In this document: positions 1 through 8,112 of the stretch, in pieces
How positions within the stretch are numbered: position 1 is the stretch's first letter
Layout: the number at the start of each line of letters is the position of its first letter
Assembly: GCA_016715425.1 (NCBI GenBank)
Contig: JADKAC010000005.1
Location: forward strand, 620,001 to 684,000
Length of the DNA: 64,000 nucleotides
Reading direction: 5' to 3'
Origin: Bacteroidota bacterium
GTDB lineage: Bacteria > Bacteroidota > Bacteroidia > Chitinophagales > BACL12
The notes under the pieces: generated by a model
Seen by the model: only the letters and a program-made list of their open reading frames with translations
What the model was told of the DNA's origin: nothing
The model's database searches: none
Program-made: the position numbers and the translations under genes

Positions 1-604
1 CATTTACACCATCTACAACGCCCGTTGGGTCTGCAATTCCTGCAACGTCCAATCCTGTTTGAACATTGTCTCTCCAAGAACCCCCGCTACTTTGCGCATT
101 TTTCGATTTGGAGTGCTTATCAAAATTTTCAATAGAAAGTGTCTTCAGAATCATTTCACCATCCCCTAAGTCAACCATTTCTCCTTCGGTATAACTAACA
201 TTCCAACCACCTTCTTCATTTTTATAAGCCTGTGCATCACCCCCAATTTTTGCAGCTTTATTCTCTGCATCTATCTTATCGTCAGAGTTAAAAAGGTTTC
301 TGAAAAATCCCGCACCCTTAACCCAATCACCATTGGGGTCGGAATAATAAATTGGGTTGTTTCTAAAGGAAGCATATACGCTCTCCCATGCTACTGATTT
401 AGGCTCGGGAGACATCCAACGTGCAAGTCGAGTATCATACTGTCTCCAAAATGTAGAAATATGATTTCCATTGCCTTTAATGTTTGAATCGTTCTCTACA
501 CCGTTAAACCCAAACCTGTACTCACTTTCGGCGCTCCAATTTCTCCCCGGCGTTAACATCCCAAAGGGATAGTGAGGTGAGGGTGAAAAAGTGGTTGGCT
601 TCAT
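1..604 (-). CDS. RHS core cassette A, orphan C-terminal toxin module (3' end outside window)
   Basis: Read on the minus strand from an ATG at 604, the frame stays open to the window edge. After a leader of about a dozen residues it enters the RHS-repeat-associated core (PFGMLTPGRNWSAESEYRFGFNG, here with VEND in place of KESD), then WRQYDTRLARWMSPEPKS, and then a pre-toxin linker ending in DKHSKSKNAQ. The visible tip reads DVAGIADPTGVVDGVN, a hydrophobic/glycine-rich stretch like those before RHS toxin domains. The toxin itself and any immunity gene lie to the left of base 1. The linker is almost identical at DNA level to that of cassette C, but the tip differs. Family knowledge: such cores end large YD-repeat shells and carry the exported toxin. 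Here the shell is absent, so the module is an orphan. Confidence 0.8.
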   Translation of the reverse strand, partial: MKPTTFSPSPHYPFGMLTPGRNWSAESEYRFGFNGVENDSNIKGNGNHISTFWRQYDTRLARWMSPEPKSVAWESVYASFRNNPIYYSDPNGDWVKGAGFFRNLFNSDDKIDAENKAAKIGGDAQAYKNEEGGWNVSYTEGEMVDLGDGEMILKTLSIENFDKHSKSKNAQSSGGSWRDNVQTGLDVAGIADPTGVVDGVN

Positions 605-741
605 TCTATAAATTTAAAGATAGAATTGGAATATTTAATTGAAATTACAGCCAATGAACTAACAATAATTAGTGAGGAAAATTACGCAGGGTTTAAACAC
701 TATAATTTATTTTTTATTTGTGGTTAGAACTCTGCTGAAAC
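605..741 (-). repeat. Cassette leader repeat, copy A
   Basis: About 137 bases upstream of cassette A closely resemble the regions upstream of cassettes B (2570-2708) and D (6147-6285). Shared landmarks on the plus strand are TATAAAT beside the start codon, AATAATTAGTGAGGAAAATT, ACGCAGGGTTTAAAC, a TTATTTTTTATTTG tract and a terminal GAAAC. The conservation runs outside any open frame, so it is either a 5' untranslated/promoter segment or a recombination boundary. Confidence 0.7.
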
Positions 742-822
742 ATAAAGCTGGTTTAGATTAAGTTAGCCTAAACTGATTATCATTATATTTTTTAAGTCAA
801 ATACAAACAGATACTTTACTAA

Positions 823-1668
823 TCATAATTTATCAATAATTTTTTCGAATATATTTTTTTTGCCATTTTTTTCTCCGATAATTTCATACTTTCTGTTAAT
901 GACTCCATTATCATAAATTGTATAGATAGTATTACCATTGTATTTCTTATCATCAAATGATTGAATTGAAAATCCAAACCATTTTTGAGCGTTTCTTAAT
1001 CTGCTAAACTCATATCCATTCTCAACTTCTTCGATTCCTTGAATGATACCCATTCCATCCATTTTATAGACATCAACAGAGTAATTAGAGTAATACAATT
1101 CAATTTTCTCTATATAATAAAGTGTATCATTAATCTTATTAATTAAAATTGGTTGACCATGTATAGATTGCAAGAATCCTTCAGCATTAAATGTCATTTC
1201 AAATTCTGGTTCACCATTTAAAAATAGTGTATGTCTTTTTGGTCTAAGAACCTTATATACAGAACCACTATCGAGATTCTTAGCCCATTCAGGTTCTTGA
1301 TTCAATATTAAATCAGGATATTCCCATAAGTTTTCGAAGTACTCTATTTCTTCAACTGACTTTTTACCTAATTCAAAATAACTTGATTGCATAAGGTAGC
1401 CACTATTATAATAGTATTCTTGTAATCCATGTAGTTTACCCATAAAATATCTTGTGGTACTTTCTAGTTTTCTATCAGAGGAATATACCTGAACTACACT
1501 ATCAGGTATTGAATCAAAATAGTTAGTTGTTATCATCATTAGTTGATCGTTACAAAACAATGAATCAATTTTATATGAATTATCCATTGCAGAAATATGA
1601 AAACAATTTTCCTTGACTCTACAACTTATAAATAAAATAATGAAGAGAATATAATATCTATTATTCAT
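823..1668 (-). CDS. Putative immunity lipoprotein for toxin B
   Basis: This 281-residue protein begins with a short basic and hydrophobic segment ending in a cysteine (LFISC), so it is probably a lipoprotein. The middle contains an ELDxYYxSGxL-like stretch (HGLQEYYYNSGYLMQSSYFELGKK) that resembles MORN/YwqK-type repeats of Bacteroidota antitoxin-like proteins. Its ATG overlaps the stop of the cassette B toxin by 8 bases (ATGAATAA), which suggests translational coupling and is the main ground for calling it the cognate immunity gene. The target of the toxin is unknown. An envelope location for the immunity protein would fit a toxin acting in the periplasm or on the membrane. Confidence 0.6.
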   Translation of the reverse strand: MNNRYYILFIILFISCRVKENCFHISAMDNSYKIDSLFCNDQLMMITTNYFDSIPDSVVQVYSSDRKLESTTRYFMGKLHGLQEYYYNSGYLMQSSYFELGKKSVEEIEYFENLWEYPDLILNQEPEWAKNLDSGSVYKVLRPKRHTLFLNGEPEFEMTFNAEGFLQSIHGQPILINKINDTLYYIEKIELYYSNYSVDVYKMDGMGIIQGIEEVENGYEFSRLRNAQKWFGFSIQSFDDKKYNGNTIYTIYDNGVINRKYEIIGEKNGKKNIFEKIIDKL

Positions 1669-2569
1669 TTACTTCATTTTTGGCCTTGTATTTATATTCC
1701 ATAAAAGCTCCTTCACTTCGACTTCCTTTTTTTCCTGGCACCCGGAAGTTTGTAGTATCACCTTTATCGTTTGTGGAATATGTAGTATCCTTACTACCGA
1801 TAAAACTAATATCCCTATCAAATACTCCTGATGAATGTTTTTTATTCGATTCTTCCTGTCGATTTGACCAGGCACTTTGAGGACCACTAAATGCTTCCGC
1901 CAATTCTACGAGTTGTGGTTGATCAGAATTAACTACTAACCACTCTTCAATGAGGCTCATATTGTCTAAATCCAAATTGTTATAATTGCGAAAGTTTTTT
2001 AAAAACTCTCTGAAAGCTAATGCTTCATCTTTATTCACGTTAAATTCAAAATAATTAAGAATTTGAAAACTTTCAAACTGATCTTTTGTATTAACTTCAG
2101 CATATGAATGCACAATGGAAATACTAAATTGATTTTCTCCTTGTTGAATAAAATTAGCATCAACAAAAAGTGTCCCTGATCCTAAAAATCCCTCATTTTT
2201 AAATTTATGATTATACTGATCTTTTTTTATTTGTGTATTTCCTTTCAGTAAATCATAATTTAATGATATTTGAATATTTTCTTCCAAACCATCTAAATCT
2301 ATGGCGGCAATAGGTTTATTCCCCGCAAACTGATAAGGAGTATACCAAGGGTATGATTGTGTTAATGGATCAACACTCAAAAATTTTCCTAACCGTGGAT
2401 TATAAATCCTAAAACCATAATCATAAATATTTCCTTCTCCAGACGTTTCTGAATCACTCTCTTTGCCGTTAAAACCAAACCTATACTCACTTCCAGCACT
2501 CCAATTTCTTCCCGGCGTTAACATCCCAAATGGATGTGGATGTGTGGGTAAAATATTGGATGGGTTCAT
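1661..2569 (-). CDS. RHS core cassette B, orphan toxin module
   Basis: This 302-residue protein has a 13-residue leader, then PFGMLTPGRNWSAGSEYRFG and FNGKESDSETSGEGNIYDYG, followed by RIYNPRLGKFLSVDPLTQSYPWYTPYQFAGNKPI. That is the canonical Bacteroidota RHS-associated core, ending near residue 95. The remaining ~205 residues are a tip that I cannot assign to a known toxin family. It is polar, rich in N, F and E, and has no obvious catalytic motif. There is no signal peptide and no YD-repeat shell, so it cannot be exported by itself in the normal RHS way. It is preceded by the leader repeat and coupled to the lipoprotein gene downstream. Confidence 0.8.
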   Translation of the reverse strand: MNPSNILPTHPHPFGMLTPGRNWSAGSEYRFGFNGKESDSETSGEGNIYDYGFRIYNPRLGKFLSVDPLTQSYPWYTPYQFAGNKPIAAIDLDGLEENIQISLNYDLLKGNTQIKKDQYNHKFKNEGFLGSGTLFVDANFIQQGENQFSISIVHSYAEVNTKDQFESFQILNYFEFNVNKDEALAFREFLKNFRNYNNLDLDNMSLIEEWLVVNSDQPQLVELAEAFSGPQSAWSNRQEESNKKHSSGVFDRDISFIGSKDTTYSTNDKGDTTNFRVPGKKGSRSEGAFMEYKYKAKNEVNE

Positions 2570-2708
2570 CTTATAAATGTAATGTTTGATTTGGAATTAT
2601 TTAATTTGAAAATTATGGCAAATGAATTTAAAATAATTAGTGAGGAAAATTACGCAGGGGTTCAATAGTATTATTTATTTTTTGTATTAGTTAGAACATT
2701 CCCGAAAC
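2570..2708 (-). repeat. Cassette leader repeat, copy B
   Basis: This is the second copy of the ~140-base leader shared with cassettes A and D. It includes AATAATTAGTGAGGAAAATT and TACGCAGGGGTTCAA on the plus strand and ends in CCCGAAAC. It is more diverged next to the start codon than copies A and D are from each other. Confidence 0.7.
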
Positions 2709-2723
2709 TGAATAATTTCTATA

Positions 2724-3200
2724 CTAAAAGGTTTCTTTAAACCATTTTCGTATTCTTCCTTCTAAAGAATTTGGTTTCTCATCTTTTTGCTTCTGTACCT
2801 TTTCCGTCTTAAGTGGAATTGCTAATCGTTCATCTTCTAATTTTGCTCGGTTTAGATTAGCTACAGTTATTGTTAAAGTAGCCGTAATTAAAATGTACAT
2901 TATCACAGTCAAGCCCCCGCCTATAGACTTTTTAAAACCACATTTTAGGAACTTTTCTTTCCTCACAATTAGGAAGTGATTCAATACTCCTAATAATAAA
3001 CCTACTGATAAAACTATAAACTCATTTCGTATTGTTTCTACTAAATCATAATAATTTATTAATGTATATATTGCCAAAAGATTAAAGCCAATTAAAACTG
3101 AACTAACCACCGAAGTATAATACAATAGTAATTGAGTCTCTTTCATTCGATCCTTATAAAACCGATAAATTGTAAAGAGTAAATAATAATAAACCTTCAT
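2724..3200 (-). CDS. Putative membrane immunity protein for toxin C
   Basis: This 158-residue protein has about four hydrophobic segments: an N-terminal helix, one at LLYYTSVVSSVLIGFNLLAI, one around FIVLSVGLLLGVLNHFLIV and one around GGLTVIMYILITATLTITVA. A charged, lysine-rich C-terminus follows. It starts 2 bases after the end of the cassette C toxin, which implies co-translation. I recognise no family. A small polytopic membrane protein directly after a toxin with a hydrophobic tip fits an immunity protein against a membrane-acting toxin, but that is inference from position only. Confidence 0.6.
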   Translation of the reverse strand: MKVYYYLLFTIYRFYKDRMKETQLLLYYTSVVSSVLIGFNLLAIYTLINYYDLVETIRNEFIVLSVGLLLGVLNHFLIVRKEKFLKCGFKKSIGGGLTVIMYILITATLTITVANLNRAKLEDERLAIPLKTEKVQKQKDEKPNSLEGRIRKWFKETF

Positions 3201-3202
3201 AA

Positions 3203-4144
3203 CTAATAACCTTCCGGTTTATCAAACACTGGTTCACCGGAAAAATATTCATATGCTGCTTTTCCTCCAAAATACGCAACACTAATTGCTGCGCCAGGTA
3301 ATCCAAAGAAACCTATTACACCAAAAACAACATCCACTTTCGCTTGTGTTCCTGAAATTTCACCACTGCCATATTGATCATAAGTCAAATATAGTCCAGC
3401 AGCTCCTGCTAAAGGTCCTGCAACTTTTAAAACGCTAGATGTAGTTTTAAGTGTAGAAGTTGACACACGTAAATTCGGAAAGGGTTTAAGAGTTCTTATA
3501 ATAGATTTTTGATTGTACCCGTGATAATTTCTTACAAGAATCTTATCGGCTTGATTAGCTGCTGCCCCAGTTACAAAACTTCCTGAGGCTAACCAATTCC
3601 CAGCTTCGCCAGAGAATACACCCCCATTTTGCGCATTTTTCGATTTGGAGTGCTTATCAAAATTTTCAATAGAAAGTGTCTTCAGAAGCATTTCACCATC
3701 CCCTAAGTCAACCATTTCTCCTTCGGTATAACTAACATTCCAACCACCTTCTTCATTTTTATAAGCCTGTGCATCACCCCCAATTTTTGCAGCTTTATTC
3801 TCTGCATCTATCTTATCGTCAGAGTTAAAAAGGTTTCTGAAAAATCCCGCACCCTTAACCCAATCACCATTGGGGTCGGAATAATAAATTGGGTTGTTTC
3901 TAAAGGAAGCATATAGACTTTCCCATGCCACGGGCTTAGGTTCGGTGGACATCCAACACCCAAGCCGAGGATCGTACTGTCTCCATAATGTAGTATAATG
4001 ATTGCCACTACTTGTAAGATCGGGATCACCTTCCATTCCGTTAAACCCAAACCTGTATTCACTTCCAGCACTCCAATCTCTTCCCGGCGTTAACATCCCA
4101 AAGGGATCATAGCGTTTTATATCATTTTGTATTACCGATTTCAC
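3203..4144 (-). CDS. RHS core cassette C, orphan toxin module with hydrophobic tip
   Basis: This 313-residue module starts with GTG at 4144. The core runs PFGMLTPGRDWSAGSEYRFG, FNGMEGD, WRQYDPRLGCWMSTEPKP and SFRNNPIYYSDPNGDW. The linker from about residue 100 to 170 matches cassette A almost perfectly. After KSKNAQ the two proteins part. Here the tip carries FVTGAAANQADKI, and then VLKVAGPLAGAAGLYLTYDQ and VVFGVIGFFGLPGAAISVAY, two glycine-rich hydrophobic helices near the C-terminus. That organisation could insert into membranes, but many RHS pre-toxin regions are also hydrophobic. The leader repeat seen at A, B and D is missing upstream. The partner is the four-helix membrane protein downstream. 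Confidence 0.8.
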   Translation of the reverse strand: MKSVIQNDIKRYDPFGMLTPGRDWSAGSEYRFGFNGMEGDPDLTSSGNHYTTLWRQYDPRLGCWMSTEPKPVAWESLYASFRNNPIYYSDPNGDWVKGAGFFRNLFNSDDKIDAENKAAKIGGDAQAYKNEEGGWNVSYTEGEMVDLGDGEMLLKTLSIENFDKHSKSKNAQNGGVFSGEAGNWLASGSFVTGAAANQADKILVRNYHGYNQKSIIRTLKPFPNLRVSTSTLKTTSSVLKVAGPLAGAAGLYLTYDQYGSGEISGTQAKVDVVFGVIGFFGLPGAAISVAYFGGKAAYEYFSGEPVFDKPEGY

Positions 4145-4285
4145 TGTATAAATGTATTAAAATTCTCAAAAGGTTTTAACTGTTATGTTATTGCGCAGAT
4201 ACTCTTAGGAAAACCCATAAGGTTCATAAGATAAACCTGCAGAATGGGGACTGTGAGGAAACAGAAGTGAAGTTATTTTTCAAGG

Positions 4286-5089
4286 TTATATTTTTTTTAC
4301 TGCAAAGCCTTGCTTAATAACTTCTGTTATACCACTATCAGGTTTTACAGTTATGGTTATTCTTTTTATCAATCTTCCTTTATCATATTCATACTGTCTT
4401 GTTACAATATACCCATCTAATATAAATTTGTCCATTATCAATCTGTTCTCAAATAAACATATACTCATCGATTTAAATTTTGTGTTTTGAGGAATATTGT
4501 ATTGAGTTAAAATAGATGACACAAAATCTCCTTCATATCTTTTTATTAAAACTTTTTTCCCCATTATTGTTTTGAATTCATTTTCAGAGATATTAGCATT
4601 TTTTATTACAGTATTAATATCCACTAATTCTAAATTCAATAAATTCAATGAGTCCTGAATGTCGACTTCTAAATAATACCTTTTATATACTTGAAAAGTT
4701 TCAAATGTACCACTCATATCTACAAGGTCTCCTTCATCGTTATAGACATATTGTATAATATTTTGTTCCCTTAATAACGTGCGACAAACACTTACACCAA
4801 TGGTATCTGGCAAGTATTCAATTTGCTTTATACAATTTCCCATGTAATCATTAATAAAAACTATAGAATCAATCAAATTGCAATTAATTTTGTATGGATC
4901 TATGCTTACATATGAAATGAGATAATTATTATTATCAAAATAGTATTTATCAAAAACTTTTACTTTATTATTAATTTCTTCCCAAAATTCAATAATAATA
5001 TTTGGTTCATGTTTAGTTGGCGTTTGCCCATCAACAAATTTGATAGAAAAGGCACATGTTATCAAACAGATTAAAATCTTACTGAACAT
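4286..5089 (-). CDS. Putative secreted immunity protein for toxin D
   Basis: This 267-residue protein has an N-terminal signal peptide (FSKILICLITCAFSIKFVDG, cleavage near GQ), so it should be periplasmic. The rest is soluble, rich in I, N, D and Y, with repeated short aromatic strands and no motif I recognise. Its ATG lies two bases beyond the frame-corrected stop codon of toxin D (5092-5094). This close spacing makes it the cognate immunity gene by the same logic as the other cassettes. No function beyond that is supported. Confidence 0.55.
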   Translation of the reverse strand: MFSKILICLITCAFSIKFVDGQTPTKHEPNIIIEFWEEINNKVKVFDKYYFDNNNYLISYVSIDPYKINCNLIDSIVFINDYMGNCIKQIEYLPDTIGVSVCRTLLREQNIIQYVYNDEGDLVDMSGTFETFQVYKRYYLEVDIQDSLNLLNLELVDINTVIKNANISENEFKTIMGKKVLIKRYEGDFVSSILTQYNIPQNTKFKSMSICLFENRLIMDKFILDGYIVTRQYEYDKGRLIKRITITVKPDSGITEVIKQGFAVKKI

Positions 5090-5091
5090 AA

Positions 5092-6146
5092 TTATTCCTG
5101 TTTTTCAGGTTTATTAATTCTCTGATTACCCTCAAGAGTCTTCCAATAAATTGTTTTGCCATATTGTGCGGTGGATATTAAACTTATCTTATCCTTATTT
5201 GTATATCCTTTATAATTACCTGTAGCATATTTTCTTGCGGTGCTTTGAATTTATTCCCCACTGCTGCTTTCCATGAAGCATAATGCTCATCTGAAATTCG
5301 CCAACCCTGTGTATTCATATGAAGCTCAATTGATATTTGTCTTTTTCCATAAAGCACAGAACCTCTATTTTCACTTTCATCAAATTCAGATTGCTCTTGA
5401 CCGTCCCATTGAGTTGCACCATAGCTATAATCAAAACCGCCAGTTAAGGAATTTATTACAGCAGAATTAGCTGTTTGCATAAATGTTCCATTTCTACCTT
5501 CATTGGATGTATTTCTAAAAATTTCGGCTTGCTCACTGCTTGCACCATAAGCAAGGCTATTTCTTTCATGAACACTTGCTATTGCAAATACTTCTTCTCT
5601 ACTGTTAATTCCGAATACATGAGAACTTTCTCCATATACTGTAGAAGATTTTTTAATAAATCCACTATGATCAATTCCTAAACTTTTAGTATCACTGGAA
5701 ATCTTTTCATACCAAACGTTTTCATCTATTTGTCCAGAGTTAAAATTTTTAATACCCTGAATTGCTACATCATTACTTACATCATTATTATTTAAAATAC
5801 GAACTTCTTGGTTTGTTCCTGTTCTACCTAAAAATATACCATCAGCAGCATAAAAGAATTCTAATCCATCTAAATCAACTCCACTAATAGGTGTGTTGCT
5901 TGCAAATTGATAAGGAGTTAAATAAGCATATTTTTTTGTCAAAGGATCAACACTTAAAAACTTACCTAACCTAGGGTTATATATCCTAAAACCATAATCA
6001 TAAATATTCCCTTCACCATACGTTTCTTCATCGCTCTCTTTGCCGTTAAACCCAAACCTGCATTCACTTCCGGCACTCCAATTTCTTCCCGGCGTTAACA
6101 TCCCAAAGGGATGTGGATGTTGTGATGGAGAAATGGATTGTTTCAT
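5092..6146 (-). CDS. RHS core cassette D, orphan toxin module (one-base frameshift near 5250)
   Basis: The core is PFGMLTPGRNWSAGSECRFG, then FNGKESDEETYGEGNIYDYG and RLGKFLSVDPLTKKYAYLTP, followed by a ~220-residue tip. As given, the frame stops at 5184 after an unconvincing tail. Adding one A in the short A run at 5250-5252 (minus strand) continues it as KIQSTARKYATGNYKGYTNK and on to QRINKPEKQE, with the stop at 5092-5094. The restored end lies right beside the immunity start, as in cassettes B and C. The tip contains YGESSHVFGINSREEVFAIA and ASVHERNSLAYG but no motif I can assign to a toxin family. The leader repeat lies upstream. The frameshift may be real decay or consensus error. Confidence 0.75.
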
Positions 6147-6285
6147 TTTATAAATTTAAAGATAGAATTGGTATTATTTATTTTGAAAATTATGGTAAAT
6201 AAATTTATAATAATTAGTAATGAAATTTACGCAGGGTTTAAACAATAGTATTAATTTTTTATTTGAGTTTAGAACCCTTAGAAAC
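6147..6285 (-). repeat. Cassette leader repeat, copy D
   Basis: This is the third copy of the ~140-base leader. It starts TTATAAATTTAAAGATAGAA like copy A, has AATAATTAGTAATGAAATTT and ACGCAGGGTTTAAAC, and ends in GAAAC. It separates cassette D from the immunity gene of cassette E. Confidence 0.7.
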
Positions 6286-6311
6286 TAAGAAAATTCTCTG
6301 AAGATACATAG

Positions 6312-6884
6312 TTAAAATAAACCTAAAGCACGAGTTTTAATCACCACTTCACCGTCATTATTATTCTCAAATAAAGTATAAACTGCAGTATACCTAAATT
6401 CTTCCATACTATCGAAGTTACAGCCCACGGCATCCCACGCAGAATACATAGGTTTCAGGTTTTCTATATATTGGGTTTCAAAGATAATTTTATCTTTATT
6501 AACGTCTAAGGAATAATATGTTTCCTCAGTATCAAATAGAATTATTATTTGATAATAATCGAAATTAGAGCTACCTTTTTCTACTATGAGCACCTTGTGA
6601 GGCTTACGAAAATCTACTAACAAGCATAGAACAGGCCAGACGCTTTCACGAACATGATCATGAAATATTTGATTATATATTGGATACATTATATAATCAT
6701 TTGCATGGCATTCATCAATTATATCTCTATATGAGGATTTTGTTTCTTTATTCCACAATTCAACATTTATAGCTCGGAAATTCACAAAATTTATAGATCT
6801 ATTATTGCAACCATAAAAAAATATACATATAAAAATTATATAAAATTTAGATCCCTTTAATTGTAGAATTATAAAATTTTTCAA
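6312..6884 (-). CDS. Putative immunity lipoprotein for toxin E
   Basis: This 190-residue protein has an N-terminal hydrophobic segment ending in a lipobox-like FFYGC, so it is probably membrane-anchored outside the cytoplasm. The mature part has alternating aromatic and charged strands (VRESVWPVLCLLVDFRKPHK, YYQIIILFDTEETYYSLDVN). I recognise no family. It follows the metallopeptidase-type toxin of cassette E after 175 AT-rich bases, a wider gap than in the other pairs, so the pairing is less certain. Confidence 0.55.
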   Translation of the reverse strand: MKNFIILQLKGSKFYIIFICIFFYGCNNRSINFVNFRAINVELWNKETKSSYRDIIDECHANDYIMYPIYNQIFHDHVRESVWPVLCLLVDFRKPHKVLIVEKGSSNFDYYQIIILFDTEETYYSLDVNKDKIIFETQYIENLKPMYSAWDAVGCNFDSMEEFRYTAVYTLFENNNDGEVVIKTRALGLF

Positions 6885-7059
6885 CTTTAATTAATTTATA
6901 TTGTGAATTATAAGATATAATTTAAATTGCGGGGAATAACAAAGTATACTTATCAGATGATTCTAATTTTAATATATAACTTATACATAGTTAATTTTAT
7001 TTAAGATGATATACTCCTTACCTAAATAAAATAAATGCCGTTTAAACATTTATTTTATA

Positions 7060-8112
7060 TCATTCTTTCTCTTCTATAGTTAATACTTGGTTACTGCCCT
7101 TATGATTAAACTGATCTTCAAAATCATTTAATTCCTCATTATTTAATGTGGTATTTGATTTAGAATGCTTATTATAATCAGTAGGATTAACTTTATCAAT
7201 TAAATAATAACCTTGAAACTTTATACCATTGATATCATATTGTTTGGGATTTTTAGAAATTTCTTTATTAAAAACTTCCATTCCATTATAGAGATACCGA
7301 AGTCCATAACCCATTTCTGCCCGAACAATATTTTCAAAATCTACAGCACCAACCTCGCCGTCAGGAATTGTATTTGGTAGATAAAAATCTTGCCCATATT
7401 CATTCTTTACAAGTATTAATGGATTATTTTCATCAATGAATGAGTTAGTGGAATTATTATTTGTCCAACTAACAAAATGAAATAATTCATGAGCCATAGT
7501 AATTGCAGCAGGACTTTCTAATGGATTCTTACCGTCAGAATCTTTAGATGGCAAGGGGTTATCCGCTACTTTAGGGTTCCAATTTAATTTAGCAATGTGA
7601 CCTCCTTTGTTAAACACCTCAATTCCTCGTTCTGAAGAATAAAGAGAAATTACCAAAGTTTGATCAGCTTTAATTGCTTGCTTAATCATTTCCCGCCCAG
7701 AATTGGAATTAGCTGCTAATTGCTTTAATGCAGCTTTCACTTGCTTGCGATAATCTTTGTCCCCTATGATTTGAATTTTTCTTCCATCCATATCATAAAA
7801 AATTAGAGGTGAATTAGCAGAAAAATTGTATGGGCTTATAAATGGAAAAATAAACTGTAAAGGATCCACCTTCATCCACCTGCCCAATCTCGCATCATAA
7901 ATCCTTGCTCCAAAGTCATAAGCATTTCCATCTCCATAAGTTTCTGCATCACTCTCTTTGCCGTTAAACCCAAACCTGTATTCACTTCCAGCGCTCCAAT
8001 TTCTTCCCGGCGTTAACATCCCAAAGGGATAAGGAGGTAAACCATCTAAAAGCCTTATGTGTCCTAATTGTTTCAAGGAAATAAAATTAGTTAGAATGTG
8101 TCGTTTTTGCAA
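7060..8112 (-). CDS. RHS core cassette E, orphan toxin with HExxH metallopeptidase domain
   Basis: This 350-residue protein has the core PFGMLTPGRNWSAGSEYRFG, FNGKESDAETYGDGNAYDFG and RLGRWMKVDPLQFIFPFISP at residues 29-110. The tip contains AHELFHFVSW, a zinc-binding HExxH with H208, E209 and H212. Downstream is FENIVRAEMGYGLR (residues 259-272), which matches the ENxxRxExGxxxR pattern of M91/NleD-like effector peptidases. A KHSKSN stretch near the end echoes the KHSKSKNAQ junction of cassettes A and C. The start is uncertain: the ATG at 8112 lies inside the recombinase gene, the first ~25 residues derive from that overlap, and the conserved leader is absent. Cytosolic or periplasmic proteolysis by the toxin is inferred from family resemblance only. 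Confidence 0.75.
   Translation of the reverse strand: MQKRHILTNFISLKQLGHIRLLDGLPPYPFGMLTPGRNWSAGSEYRFGFNGKESDAETYGDGNAYDFGARIYDARLGRWMKVDPLQFIFPFISPYNFSANSPLIFYDMDGRKIQIIGDKDYRKQVKAALKQLAANSNSGREMIKQAIKADQTLVISLYSSERGIEVFNKGGHIAKLNWNPKVADNPLPSKDSDGKNPLESPAAITMAHELFHFVSWTNNNSTNSFIDENNPLILVKNEYGQDFYLPNTIPDGEVGAVDFENIVRAEMGYGLRYLYNGMEVFNKEISKNPKQYDINGIKFQGYYLIDKVNPTDYNKHSKSNTTLNNEELNDFEDQFNHKGSNQVLTIEEKE

Noticed and set aside
5273..5681. Two plus-strand frames inside the toxin D gene
   Set aside because: They are antisense shadows of the tip coding sequence with no start signals.
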